A DNA stretch of 42,523 bases from Desulfobacteraceae bacterium (GTDB lineage Bacteria > Desulfobacterota > DSM-4660 > Desulfatiglandales > Desulfatiglandaceae): assembly GCA_016844935.1 (NCBI GenBank), contig JAERTK010000299.1, positions 1 to 42,523 on the forward strand, in the 5' to 3' direction. The position numbers and the translations under genes were made by a program. The notes beneath the pieces are model-generated. The model saw only the letters and a list, made by a program, of their open reading frames with translations, was not told the origin of the DNA and made no database searches. Position 1 is the stretch's first letter. Every line of letters begins with the position of its first letter. Below are positions 7,739 through 16,729 of this stretch, one piece after another.

Positions 7739-8536
7739 TTATATTTTCGGTTTTGCGTGATCAAAATCAGGAGAAATCAGTTCCAAAACCGCCCCAGGCA
7801 GCCAGCCACGTTTCTTGTCCGGCAGACGAATGAGTCGCCATCCGCCCTCCTCACGTTCCTGCTCCACGATGGCCCCTTCATGCAATTTAAAGAGGATGGT
7901 GTCCCCCTCATGGGGGCCCGCCAGGACCGCCACTTCTTTTTCCAGAATAACGGCCCGATGGTCATCATGGGCCTGGACCCATTTCATCCCGAGAGAAAGC
8001 CCCGTTATCATCCAGAGGCACAGAACCAGCAGGAATGTATAGAAAAGCCATTCGGCCCTGCGAAACAACCGGATCAACAGCGCGGTAAAAAGCAGCAGAT
8101 TCAGTATGGCAAAGCACCAGAACAGTTCGCTCTGGCTGACTGACGGCAACCAGAAAAACGCCATGCTGAAAAATCCCCGTGAAGGCGGAATGGCATCCAC
8201 CACCTGATCCCGGGCGTGGGCCAGGTTGAAGTTGAGATCCGCATCCCGGGGCATGGTAATATGAGCCCGCTCATAGGCCAGAATGGCCCTGCCCAACTGA
8301 TTCATCCTGAAATAACCGTTCCCCAGGTTGTACTGGATGCGGGGCACGTCATGACCGCTCCTGATCAACTGCCGGTAGCCCTTGACCGCTTCCTGAAATT
8401 TACCTTCCCCATATGCCCGATTGGCCCCATAGAAAATTTCCTCCCATGCCCTCTGATGGTCCCGGGCAAAGGCCGACGGCACCGGGAAGACGGCTGTCAG
8501 GAAATAAATGACGGGCAACAGGAAACGATATTTCAC
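7739..8536 (-). CDS. batE: BatE-like protein: TPR, two membrane helices, SH3-like end
   Basis: The 265-residue product has a signal peptide (about 1-25), a TPR region (about 33-105, with QYNLGNGYFRMNQLGRAILAYERA), two membrane helices (about 138-157 and 164-184) and a bacterial SH3-type domain at about 195-255 ending in GWLPGAVLELI. This is the BatE arrangement. Bat proteins form an envelope complex with MoxR-type chaperones; an aerotolerance role was reported in Bacteroides, but the biochemical function is not settled. Its ATG overlaps the batD stop by 4 bp, so it is translationally coupled as the last gene of the operon. Confidence 0.85.
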   Translation of the reverse strand: MKYRFLLPVIYFLTAVFPVPSAFARDHQRAWEEIFYGANRAYGEGKFQEAVKGYRQLIRSGHDVPRIQYNLGNGYFRMNQLGRAILAYERAHITMPRDADLNFNLAHARDQVVDAIPPSRGFFSMAFFWLPSVSQSELFWCFAILNLLLFTALLIRLFRRAEWLFYTFLLVLCLWMITGLSLGMKWVQAHDDHRAVILEKEVAVLAGPHEGDTILFKLHEGAIVEQEREEGGWRLIRLPDKKRGWLPGAVLELISPDFDHAKPKI

Positions 8537-10305
8537 CGCAGCTCCTTTTCAATCTTTTTAATAATTTCCAGAATGTCTCTGGATGCTGATCCGCAGGCGG
8601 CCTCCCCACCGGTGTAGATACGACCCTCAAGATCCCCCAGAACGTCTCGAAGTCCTGCTGCCGTATCCGGGTGAACCCCTTTTTCCATCAACAGCCTCGA
8701 CACATCGGCAGGCGTCAGTGATCCAAGGGATAACTGAAAACGATCGTTCATGTAATCCCGAACGGCGGTCATCAACCCGTGGGCATCCTTTTCGTTACCA
8801 CGGCATTCTTTCTGAAAAACACGGGACGCCTTCCTGGCCCGTTGAGCATAAAGGGCCTGATCCGACTTCCTGTTTAACCTTGAACCCAGAAAAACCATCG
8901 CATAAACCAAAAAGGGCGTCATCAGTATGGCCCAGCAAAGAGGGTTTCCTGGGCCCATTGTTTTTGGTGAGAACCAACCCCGGGCCACCAGCCCCGAAGT
9001 CGACGTATAGATGGGAAGAATGTCATGCCCGATTTCTTTGACTTCCTGTTTGGCGGGCGGACCGGTTTCTTTTGAATTTTCCCCTCGGGGGGTTGTTACG
9101 AGGGTTTCTTTTTCCCCGGGCAGGACTTTAAGCACCAGCGGCTGCGTCCTTTGGGACCCGTAGGCTTCGGTTTGGGGGTCGAAATAATGAAGGGTAAATG
9201 GGGGTATGGTGTAATTCCCCTCCGCATCCGGCACCAGGGCCCATTTCATGGTCTTGCTTCCGGTCAGGCCATGGGCACCGGCCCGGGTTTGAAACACCGG
9301 CTCATCCGCATAGATTTTCAGATGGTCCAACGCCGGCATTTCCAGATCCGGCAGCCGGTTAACATTGCCGTTGCCGAAAAGACGAAGGGTGAGGGTCACC
9401 GAATCCCCCACCCGGGTCTCACGATCGGAAAGGGAGTCCTCAATTTTAAATTGCCCCACCAGGCCGCTGAAACCGGAAGGCTTATCTTTTTCGGGAAAGG
9501 GCAGAACTTCGAGAGCAAGGGGTTCGCTGGAAACGGTCATGGGCCGCCCACTCCTTAGCGCTCCGCCGAAAAACGGATCGTCAAACAGACTCCTGCGCGT
9601 TCCTTTTCGAGCACTGTAAACCGTCAACCCCATGCGGGCAGGCGGGATACGAAAACTTCCGGCCTTAAGGGGCATCACCCCATAGGAAACCTCCAGGACC
9701 CGGTAGGAAACCCCCTGGTAAACCGCCTGGGACTCTTTTGGTTTTTCCAGCTGTCGAAAGGTGAGGTCATCGGTCTCGGGTAGATCCAGTGAGATATCAC
9801 TCACATTCGTGCGCAAATACAACTTCAGAATGTAGGGAATTTGCTGTTCCACATAACCCTTTTGAGATTCCAGGGTCGCCGTGAGGAAAACAGGACCTTT
9901 TTCCGATCCCGATGCGTCCCCCCCGGCCTTCACTTTGAGTGTGGCCACATTGCTTCTAAATGTCTTTCCGCCCACTTTAATTTTGGCGGGTCCCACCCGG
10001 AACACACCCTTTTTTTTGGGTTGGAGGTAGTAAGTATAGTCCACGCCGGAATGATACCGGCCATTTAGAATTTCAACCCGGCTGGCACTCCCCCCTTTTG
10101 TTACGTGAAAGGGCTCAAGCCCCTCAATAACCGGAGGGGCGTCACTCTGCCTGACCCCGGATACACGCACCTGTAACTGAATGGAATCCGCAGGGACGGC
10201 TTCCTGGTGATCCAGGTTCAACATCACCGAAACCTCTGCACCCACTGCCTGAACCCCCGGGATCAACAGGGAAAGAAACATCAGGAAACCGGCAAATTTT
10301 TTCAT
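8533..10305 (-). CDS. batD: BatD-family protein
   Basis: A 590-residue protein with a signal peptide (about 1-23), a large beta-rich periplasmic part with repeated domains (about 24-440) and one membrane helix at about 456-474, followed by a basic helical cytoplasmic tail (to 590). The sequence HSGVDYTYYLQPKKKGVFRVGPA in the first 110 residues is the signature of BatD/oxygen-tolerance proteins. It lies between the BatB-BatC fusion (1-bp gap) and BatE (4-bp overlap). Its role is probably structural within a MoxR-Bat envelope complex; no enzyme activity is expected. Confidence 0.87.
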   Translation of the reverse strand: MKKFAGFLMFLSLLIPGVQAVGAEVSVMLNLDHQEAVPADSIQLQVRVSGVRQSDAPPVIEGLEPFHVTKGGSASRVEILNGRYHSGVDYTYYLQPKKKGVFRVGPAKIKVGGKTFRSNVATLKVKAGGDASGSEKGPVFLTATLESQKGYVEQQIPYILKLYLRTNVSDISLDLPETDDLTFRQLEKPKESQAVYQGVSYRVLEVSYGVMPLKAGSFRIPPARMGLTVYSARKGTRRSLFDDPFFGGALRSGRPMTVSSEPLALEVLPFPEKDKPSGFSGLVGQFKIEDSLSDRETRVGDSVTLTLRLFGNGNVNRLPDLEMPALDHLKIYADEPVFQTRAGAHGLTGSKTMKWALVPDAEGNYTIPPFTLHYFDPQTEAYGSQRTQPLVLKVLPGEKETLVTTPRGENSKETGPPAKQEVKEIGHDILPIYTSTSGLVARGWFSPKTMGPGNPLCWAILMTPFLVYAMVFLGSRLNRKSDQALYAQRARKASRVFQKECRGNEKDAHGLMTAVRDYMNDRFQLSLGSLTPADVSRLLMEKGVHPDTAAGLRDVLGDLEGRIYTGGEAACGSASRDILEIIKKIEKELR

Positions 10306-10306
10306 G

Positions 10307-12103
10307 TCACCAGTCCTTTCCCGACGGGTTTCCCTGGCCTTCGGCTTCGGGTACCTGAAATTTCAAGAATCGCGCCCGATCCTCCTTGATGTTATCCAAC
10401 AACGCCTCGGCTTTCTGTTTCTGCATCCGGGCCACAGGGGCTTGCTCGGGTTTCTGGGTTTCAGGTTTTTGAGATTCGGATTCGTTTTTCTGCTGCGGTT
10501 TCTGGCCGCCGGCATCCTTTGGGTCTTTTTCAGCCCCCTTTTCCTTTTTCTGATCCGGCTTCTTCTGTTGCTGATTCTCGGAAGATTTATCCTGCGATCT
10601 CTTTTTCTCCCCTTCCTTTTCCTTACTTTCCGAATCGTCTTCCTTCTTTTGATCCTTTTGTTGCTGTTGTTTCTTTTTTTCTTCCTCCTTTTTTTTCTGC
10701 TTCTCCAGTTCCCTGAGGGTTAACTCCAGGTTAAAGCGCGCGTTTTCGTTGGCAGGTTCCAACACGATGGCCTGTTGGTAGTATTCCCTGGCCGAAGCGA
10801 AATCCCCTTTCTTAAAGGCGGCATTACCCAGATTAAACACCGCTTTTACCCGGGTTTCCGGATCGTCGGTGCGTTTTAAAACACTGGAAAACGCCGCCAT
10901 GGCACCCTTGAAATCCGAAGATTGGTAATCAGCACAACCCCGGTTGTAGCGGTACCGGATATCCCGGGGGTTATCCATGTCCTGATCGGCGTACAACTTG
11001 GCGGCTTCGGAAAAACGTCCCTGCTCATAGAGCTGGTCCGGGTCTTCGTTGCATTCCCCCTTGGCAGAAAACAGCAACAGCAATAAAATGGAAAACAACA
11101 TCGGCATTTTCCGTTTCAAATGACCGATGAATCCTTCCAGCAACAGCAATAAGAAAGCCGCCACCGCGAAGATGAAAAACCGTTCCTCATAGACCTTGAT
11201 CTTGCCGCTTTTGACCACGGCCGCGTCGGTTTTCTGTTTGATGCCGTCAAAATAGAGCAGATCCAGGTCCAGATCGCCGGCCATGGACCGTACGTATTCG
11301 CCGCCGGTCACCGCCGCCATTTCCTGTAAACCCGATTCATTCAGTTTGGAGAGGACCAATTCACCTTTGTCATCTTTCACAAAGCCCCCCTGCCCCCGGG
11401 AAGCGGGAATGGGTCCACCTGCCGGATCCCCCATGCCGAAGATAAAGATCTTGATCCCCTTACGGGCAGCATCCCTGGCCGCTTCAAGGCCGCGTTCTTC
11501 ATTATCCTCCCCATCGGTGATGAGCAGGATCACCTTGTCGGTCTCGCTTTGGGGATCAAAGGCCTTCATGGCGCCCTTTATGGCCGCGCCCAGATCCGTT
11601 CCGGGAACCGGAATATGATCCGGATGGAGAATGTTTAAAAACATCATCAGTGCGCCGTAATCGAGCGTTAAAGGGCACTGGGTGTAGGCGGCACCCGAAA
11701 AAGCCACCAACCCCACCCGGTCCCCCTGCACCACTTTCAGAAAATCCGTGATCTCCCGTTTGGCCCGCTCCAGCCGGTCCGGTTTTACATCTTCCACCAG
11801 CATACTGGGGGATACATCCAGGGCAATGACAATATCCACACCCTTCTGGGTCACTTCCTGGTAGTGGCTGCCCCACCGGGGACCGGCCAGGGCCAGCAGC
11901 ATGCACCCCAGGGCAGCCAGGCAAAACACGGCTTTGATCACCCGCCTTCCCCGGGAGCCTTCGGGGGTCAATCGATTGAGCAGTCGGTTTTCAGCAAACC
12001 GCGCAAGGGCCTGACGCCGTTTTCGGTACACCACCACGAAGGTGACAGCCGTCAAAGGCAATAGCCAGAGGAAATGAAGGATCCAAGGGTTAGACAGGTT
12101 CAT
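10307..12103 (-). CDS. batB: BatB-BatC fusion: VWA domain plus TPR and charged tail
   Basis: The 598-residue product joins two proteins that are often separate. Residues 1-330 are BatB: membrane helices at about 8-26, 58-73 and 308-328 enclose a von Willebrand A domain with an intact MIDAS (DVSPS at 96-100, PLTLD, ITDGEDN). From about 345 come TPR repeats (DIRYRYNRGCADY, KAVFNLGNAAFKKGDFASAREY) as in BatC, then about 100 residues almost entirely of K, E, Q, S and D (about 465-570) and a conserved end LLDNIKEDRARFLKFQVP. The latter helix is also typical of BatC. It overlaps batA by 4 bp. Confidence 0.88.
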   Translation of the reverse strand: MNLSNPWILHFLWLLPLTAVTFVVVYRKRRQALARFAENRLLNRLTPEGSRGRRVIKAVFCLAALGCMLLALAGPRWGSHYQEVTQKGVDIVIALDVSPSMLVEDVKPDRLERAKREITDFLKVVQGDRVGLVAFSGAAYTQCPLTLDYGALMMFLNILHPDHIPVPGTDLGAAIKGAMKAFDPQSETDKVILLITDGEDNEERGLEAARDAARKGIKIFIFGMGDPAGGPIPASRGQGGFVKDDKGELVLSKLNESGLQEMAAVTGGEYVRSMAGDLDLDLLYFDGIKQKTDAAVVKSGKIKVYEERFFIFAVAAFLLLLLEGFIGHLKRKMPMLFSILLLLLFSAKGECNEDPDQLYEQGRFSEAAKLYADQDMDNPRDIRYRYNRGCADYQSSDFKGAMAAFSSVLKRTDDPETRVKAVFNLGNAAFKKGDFASAREYYQQAIVLEPANENARFNLELTLRELEKQKKKEEEKKKQQQQKDQKKEDDSESKEKEGEKKRSQDKSSENQQQKKPDQKKEKGAEKDPKDAGGQKPQQKNESESQKPETQKPEQAPVARMQKQKAEALLDNIKEDRARFLKFQVPEAEGQGNPSGKDW

Positions 12104-13098
12104 GGAATGACCCTCAATATCCAGGTTTTAAGCAACAACTCCAGCAGGAAAATCAGGATGGCGGGGACCAGGAACCAGGGATAGAGCTCTTTAAAATGAA
12201 AAAACTCCTTGATCTTCACATCGGTCTTTTCCGCCCGGTCGATGATGTCGTAGATCTCCTGAAGTTCTTGACTGTTGGCCGCACGGAAATACTTGCCCCC
12301 GCCAGTTGCCGCCACCTTTTTTAACGTCACCTCATCCAGGTCCACCTGCTGTGGCACCAGCCGGGTTCCGAAAAGGGTTTTCATGCGAAAGGGCGCCGGG
12401 CCTTCACCGCCCACACCGATGGTATAGAGCTTGATGCCGAACTCTCGCACGGCCTGGGCCGCCGCCTGGGGACTGATTTCCCCCGCATTGTTCCGGCCAT
12501 CGGTCAAAAGAATCAGAATCTTTGACTTGGCCTTCAGGTCCTTCAACCGTTTCCCCCCGATGGCGATGGCACTTCCGATGGCCGTACGATCCCCGGCCAT
12601 GCCGATGGTCATACGACCCACCAGGTCCAGCAACAGACCCTTGTCGATGGTTAAGGGCGACTGGGTAAAGGCTTCTTCCCCGAAAACCACCAGACCAATG
12701 CGATCCGCCTCTCTTTTTTTGATGAAATCCGCCACCACTTTCTTGACCGCTTCAAGACGCGTCACCGAATCCCCTTCCACCTTGAAATCCAGGGCCTGCA
12801 TGGAACCGGAGGTGTCCAAACACAACATGATATCCACGCCGGGAGAACGAACGTCCCGGGATACATTGTACAATTGGGGCCTTGCCGCCACCAGAATCAG
12901 CAGTAATAGACAGCAGGCCCGAAGGATGATGGGGATACGAGCCACCAGGGTACTGCGGCCGCTGCCAGCCAGGGCTGCCATGGGGGAAGTCATGGAATAG
13001 GTGATCCCCGTTGGCTTTTTGAAAAAGGCGTAGGCCAGCCATCCCAGTGCCAGAGGGGCCAGCAAAAACATGACGGGATAGGCAAACCGGAACATCAT
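12100..13098 (-). CDS. batA: BatA, membrane protein with VWA domain
   Basis: A 332-residue protein with membrane helices at about 8-26 and 52-72, a von Willebrand A domain with a complete MIDAS (DTSGS at 95-99, LLTDGRNN further on), and a C-terminal helix (WFLVPAILIFLLELLLK). The domain is expected on one face of the membrane, binding a divalent metal and a partner. The start ATG overlaps the upstream gene stop by 4 bp and the stop overlaps the BatB-BatC start, so stoichiometric translation is likely. BatA and BatB are paralogues here (both VWA with MIDAS), which is the standard operon design. Confidence 0.92.
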   Translation of the reverse strand: MMFRFAYPVMFLLAPLALGWLAYAFFKKPTGITYSMTSPMAALAGSGRSTLVARIPIILRACCLLLLILVAARPQLYNVSRDVRSPGVDIMLCLDTSGSMQALDFKVEGDSVTRLEAVKKVVADFIKKREADRIGLVVFGEEAFTQSPLTIDKGLLLDLVGRMTIGMAGDRTAIGSAIAIGGKRLKDLKAKSKILILLTDGRNNAGEISPQAAAQAVREFGIKLYTIGVGGEGPAPFRMKTLFGTRLVPQQVDLDEVTLKKVAATGGGKYFRAANSQELQEIYDIIDRAEKTDVKIKEFFHFKELYPWFLVPAILIFLLELLLKTWILRVIP

Positions 13099-14117
13099 GA
13101 CGGCGACCCCTTCCGAACGGTATCACGCCCATGGAGGGTCATATGTTTGCCACCCCGGCGTTGGGCCGCAGCTTCCGTCATCAACGGTTCGCGAGTGCTC
13201 TTGATATAGGCAAACGCCGATTCCATATCGTCACCCTTGCCGGCGGGGGTGGCGGTTGAATCGGCAAATTTCACCATGTCCGCCCGGCGAAGCAAGACCA
13301 GTAGCGCCTGATCTTCTTTCTTCTTGATAGTTCGGGCAATCTCCTCAAGGGTATATTCGGCTGCGGGAAATCCCCGGATGGACTCCAGATAACACCGCAG
13401 AATTTCGGAAAAGCCGAAATAGAAATCCTTAATCCGGCCTTTTTCAAACAATTTCCGAGCATCCAGGTCTTTCAGGGCCCGCATGGCCAGTTTGTCCGGG
13501 GGCGTCTCCTCGAAAACCGCTCTCCCTTTACCGCGTCTTTTGCGGATCCACCACTCGCATACCACCGCCAGCAACAAAAGGGCAATCCCCCCCAGAACCC
13601 AGAATCGGTATTTCATCCAAGGGGATTCCGTGGGTATAATGCCATAGATGGGTTTCAGCTGGGCTTCTTCGGGTTTTTCTCCCAGGTTGGAAAGAAGCGT
13701 GAGCGGTATGGGTGCGGCTTCGAGCAATGCTTTTTCACCCTCGGCATTCACATATGCCAGGGAAATGGGTCCCACCGTTCCAGAATCCAGACGGCCTACC
13801 AGTAGTTTAATACGACATTCTCCTTGAATGGGCATGTCTGGATTCTTCTGTTTACCACGGTTATTTTTCGGTTCGTCGAGGGTAACATTCCGATCAAGGG
13901 CCTGGAAGCCTTCGAGGCCACCGACCTCGGTTTCGGGGGAAAGACGTGCGCCTTCGGGGAGTTGAAATCGCAGGGTCAAGGTAATGACACCCCCCACGTT
14001 TGTCTGATTGGGAACCAGCGTTGCCGTTATTTCAGACCCTGGGTTATCCTCCCCCCAAACCCCTGAAACAGGCCAGGCCCATACAACCAGGCAAAGCAGT
14101 AATACCATCCTTAACAT
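13095..14117 (-). CDS. DUF4381-like membrane protein of the Bat operon
   Basis: The 340-residue product has a signal peptide (about 1-22), a beta-type extracytoplasmic domain (about 25-165, with an NQTNVGGVITLTLRFQLP start resembling BatD repeats), one membrane helix (about 171-191, FWVLGGIALLLLAVVCEWWI) followed by RKRRGKG, and a cytoplasmic helical domain containing FYFGFSEILRCYLESIRGFPA and EYTLEEI, the DUF4381 pattern. It lies between DUF58 and batA and overlaps both (7 bp and 4 bp). The function is unknown; by position it is part of the MoxR-Bat complex. A frame shared with BatD-type domains suggests it recognises the same partner, which is inference. Confidence 0.75.
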   Translation of the reverse strand: MLRMVLLLCLVVWAWPVSGVWGEDNPGSEITATLVPNQTNVGGVITLTLRFQLPEGARLSPETEVGGLEGFQALDRNVTLDEPKNNRGKQKNPDMPIQGECRIKLLVGRLDSGTVGPISLAYVNAEGEKALLEAAPIPLTLLSNLGEKPEEAQLKPIYGIIPTESPWMKYRFWVLGGIALLLLAVVCEWWIRKRRGKGRAVFEETPPDKLAMRALKDLDARKLFEKGRIKDFYFGFSEILRCYLESIRGFPAAEYTLEEIARTIKKKEDQALLVLLRRADMVKFADSTATPAGKGDDMESAFAYIKSTREPLMTEAAAQRRGGKHMTLHGRDTVRKGSPS

Positions 14118-14989
14118 AAGCGGCGCTTCCTGCTCTCAAAAAGCCGGGTCAACGGTTCCACCACGGGACCGTCCGTGGTCAACCGAACCTGGTCTATCCC
14201 AGCTTTTTTGAAGGTTTCATCTAGAAAAGCCTGTTGCCGGTCCCAATAGGCCCGCCAGCGTCTTTGAAGTTTTCGGCTGCCGCTGTTCACCAGGGCGGTC
14301 TTTCCGGTCTCGGGATCGGTGAGGGTCACAAACCCCACATTGGGGAGCGTCTCTTCCGCGGGGTCGGAAATGCGAATCACCGTAAGATCGTGCTTCCGGG
14401 ACGTCAATCGCAGGGCTTTTTCAAACCCCGTATCCATACAGTCACTAATGAGAAACACGATGGTATGCCGTTTGGCCACGCGATTTAGAAATGTCAGCAC
14501 CCCATCTAAGTCCGTACTCAAATCCTCGGGTTCATAGGCGAAGACCTCCTTGATGAGGCGCCACACGTGGGATGTCCCTTTTTTGGGGGGAATGTACTTC
14601 TCCACTTTGGAACTGAATAGGATGGCCCCCACCTTGTCGTTGGTTCGAATGGCCAGAAACGCCAGCATGCCGGCCACCTCCGCCAGCAGTTCCCGTTTGA
14701 ATTTATTTCGAGTGCCGAACAGATGGCTGCCGGAGAGGTCCAAGAGCAGCATGACGGTCAACTCCCGCTCTTCGTGAAAAACCTTCACATAGGGGCGACC
14801 GAAACGGGCCGAAACATTCCAGTCGATGGTACGGATGTCGTCTCCTATCTGGTATTCCCGCACCTCGGCAAATTCCATGCCCCGGCCTTTAAAAGCGCTT
14901 TCGTACTGGCCGGCGAACATATCATTGGCCATACGTTTGGTGGTGAAATGAAATTTCTGGATTTTTTTGAGCAATGCCTCCGGGAGCAT
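14111..14989 (-). CDS. DUF58 protein (VWA-like) of the MoxR-Bat operon
   Basis: Started at the ATG at 14989, one base after the moxR stop, the product has 292 residues; a longer frame to 15064 would lie inside moxR. The DUF58 signature DIRTIDWNVSARFGRPYVKVF occupies about residues 51-71. A VWA-like core follows (LLLDLSGS at 81-88 as MIDAS start, FLISDCMD later). There is no signal peptide or membrane helix, so it is cytoplasmic. DUF58 proteins accompany MoxR ATPases and are thought to be their adaptors or clients. It overlaps the DUF4381-like gene by 7 bp. Confidence 0.88.
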   Translation of the reverse strand: MLPEALLKKIQKFHFTTKRMANDMFAGQYESAFKGRGMEFAEVREYQIGDDIRTIDWNVSARFGRPYVKVFHEERELTVMLLLDLSGSHLFGTRNKFKRELLAEVAGMLAFLAIRTNDKVGAILFSSKVEKYIPPKKGTSHVWRLIKEVFAYEPEDLSTDLDGVLTFLNRVAKRHTIVFLISDCMDTGFEKALRLTSRKHDLTVIRISDPAEETLPNVGFVTLTDPETGKTALVNSGSRKLQRRWRAYWDRQQAFLDETFKKAGIDQVRLTTDGPVVEPLTRLFESRKRRLC

Positions 14990-14990
14990 C

Positions 14991-15971
14991 TCAAGGCACC
15001 TCGATCCGTTCCAGAAGCACCTCAATAAGATCGTCGGTGGTTTTTTCCTCGGCCTCCGCCTCATAGCTCAAAATAACGCGGTGCCGCAGAATATCGGGCG
15101 CCATGGTTTTCACGTCCTGGGGCGTCACATAACCGCGCCCACTCACAAAGGCATGGGCGCGAGCCGCCATACCGAGCCAGATAGATGCCCGCGGGGAGGC
15201 GCCATACTGGATCATGGGAGCCAACTCCAGCCCAAAGGCTTCGGGCTCGCGGGTGGCCCGCACCAGCCGCACCACATAATCCATAATACGATCCTCCATG
15301 TGGATGGCCCGCATGGTGTCCCCTGCCCGTCTGATTTGAGCGCAGTCGATTACACCGGTCATCTGGGCTTGTATACCGTCATACACACGGGTCATGATCT
15401 CCCGTTCTTCTTCAGCCGATGGGTAGTCCACCTTGACCTTCATCATGAATCGATCGATCTGGGCCTCGGGCAGGGGGTAGGTGCCTTCCTGTTCGATGGG
15501 GTTCTGGGTGGCCAGCACCAGAAAGGGCCTGTCCAGGGTAAAGGTGGTCTCGCCGATGGTGATCTGGAGTTCCTGCATGGCTTCCAGAAGGGCGCTCTGC
15601 ACCTTGGCCGGCGCCCGGTTAATTTCATCCGCCAGGATGATGTTGTGGAAAATGGGCCCCTTTTTGATTTCGAAGGTGGCAGTGTCCGGGCGGTAAAACT
15701 GGGTCCCCAGGATGTCTGCCGGCAACAGATCAGGGGTGAACTGGATGCGTTGGAAGGTGGTTTGGATGGTGGTGGCCAAAGCCTTCACCGCTGTTGTTTT
15801 GGCCAACCCCGGAAGACCTTCCAAGAGCAGGTGCCCCTCGCACAAAAGACCGATGATCATCCGTTCAATGAGATACCGCTGTCCCACAATCACCTTTTCC
15901 ATATTGGCCATGATCTGCCGGATCACCACGCTTTCCTGTTCCACCTTTTCGGTGATTTCCTGAATATCCAT
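14991..15971 (-). CDS. moxR: MoxR-family AAA+ ATPase
   Basis: A 326-residue AAA+ chaperone-like ATPase. Walker A is GLPGLAKT (52-59), Walker B IILADE (111-116) followed by INRAPAKVQSALLEAMQE, the MoxR hallmark; sensor 1 is in ATQNPIEQEGTYPLPEAQ(I)DRF. The start at 15971 (MDIQEI) has GGGGAGGAAG upstream; a GTG-type start 54 bp earlier would overlap the thioesterase gene and has no such site. MoxR proteins are believed to remodel VWA-domain partners, and five candidates for this follow directly. It is separated from DUF58 by one base. Confidence 0.94.
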   Translation of the reverse strand: MDIQEITEKVEQESVVIRQIMANMEKVIVGQRYLIERMIIGLLCEGHLLLEGLPGLAKTTAVKALATTIQTTFQRIQFTPDLLPADILGTQFYRPDTATFEIKKGPIFHNIILADEINRAPAKVQSALLEAMQELQITIGETTFTLDRPFLVLATQNPIEQEGTYPLPEAQIDRFMMKVKVDYPSAEEEREIMTRVYDGIQAQMTGVIDCAQIRRAGDTMRAIHMEDRIMDYVVRLVRATREPEAFGLELAPMIQYGASPRASIWLGMAARAHAFVSGRGYVTPQDVKTMAPDILRHRVILSYEAEAEEKTTDDLIEVLLERIEVP

Positions 15972-16014
15972 TAAGTCGCTTCCTCCCCTTTGATCACTAA
16001 CAAAAACCGTTAGA

Positions 16015-16491
16015 TTATTTCCCATCCATAAAATTTTCAGGGATCATGACCGCAATGAGTTCTCCCCTTGCCACGATTTTGTCCCCGGCCGAAAGGGTTT
16101 CGGTAACGGTCACCTTGCGGCCTTTGACCTCTTCTATCTTCCCCCGCACCTCCAGGACACCATCAATGGGCGTGGGGGCAATGAAATCCACCTTGAGTGA
16201 TGCCGTCACAAACCGCAGCGCCGGTTCGGTCCCCATTTCCCGCCCTTCCTCACGATATTTTGCGGCGGCCGCAGAAGCGGTTCCGTGACAATCCAACAAC
16301 GATGCCACAAGGCCTCCGTATCCAAACCCCGGAAACCCGCCCGTGTAATAGGGCCTTGGCTGGTAACGGCAAACAGTCTCATCGCCCTCCCAATAGCTCT
16401 TGAGTTGCAATCCATCTTTATTCAGTCTGCCACAGCCGTAGCAATGGGCAAAATCATCCGGGTAGTAATCTTGAAAGGCTTTGTCTGCCAT
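16015..16491 (-). CDS. Hotdog-fold thioesterase, PaaI-like
   Basis: The 158-residue product has the hotdog domain of acyl-CoA thioesterases. Features are CYGCGRLNKDGLQLKSYW near residues 17-34, GFGYGGLVASLLDCHGTASA (about 55-75), which corresponds to the HGG-x-x-A-x-xD active-site helix with the first His replaced by Tyr, and the SLKVDFIAPTPIDGVLEVRG strand pair. The substrate is unknown. The ATG at 16491 follows AGAGGA. A 31-bp palindrome lies 18 bp upstream of the start codon. The gene heads the MoxR-Bat operon (43-bp gap to moxR), though a functional connection is not obvious. Confidence 0.82.
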   Translation of the reverse strand: MADKAFQDYYPDDFAHCYGCGRLNKDGLQLKSYWEGDETVCRYQPRPYYTGGFPGFGYGGLVASLLDCHGTASAAAAKYREEGREMGTEPALRFVTASLKVDFIAPTPIDGVLEVRGKIEEVKGRKVTVTETLSAGDKIVARGELIAVMIPENFMDGK

Positions 16492-16729
16492 TATGAATTT
16501 CCTCTTGAACCAGTTTCAAAATTGAACATTTTGAAACTGGCTCTCTTATTTAAGGTTTTTGACGAGGTTCAGAAATGTACACTTCATGGTGAAATTCAAT
16601 AACATTGCCGGCTCTATTTTTCAAATTCTTTTTAGGGTGAGCAATTTTTGGGGAATTGAGGCTTCAGAATATTGCATTTGTCTGTCTTTTGTAGGAAAAT
16701 AGGTCTTGCCACCTGGGGAAAGGGAATCC
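16492..16729. other. Intergenic region between thioesterase and DUF4338 genes
   Basis: 238 bp without a gene, more AT-rich than its surroundings. It holds the palindrome at 16510-16540 near the thioesterase start and then about 190 bp with no recognisable promoter or RNA. As a divergent spacer it must hold the promoters for both sides. Confidence 0.4.
16510..16540. repeat. 31-bp perfect palindrome related to the element at 20313
   Basis: CCAGTTTCAAAAT (16510-16522) pairs with its exact reverse complement (16528-16540) around a 5-nt centre. It lies in the leader of the thioesterase gene, directly upstream of its ribosome-binding site. The 22 nt from 16517 to 16538, read on the minus strand, are identical to 20313-20334, so this is a copy of a dispersed element. 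Confidence 0.9.

Noticed and set aside
7441-7833. A 130-codon open frame on the plus strand after hipA
   Set aside because: Only its first ~40 codons resemble a protein family; the match then moves to another frame and the end overlaps batE on the other strand. It is treated as part of the MBL-fold relic.
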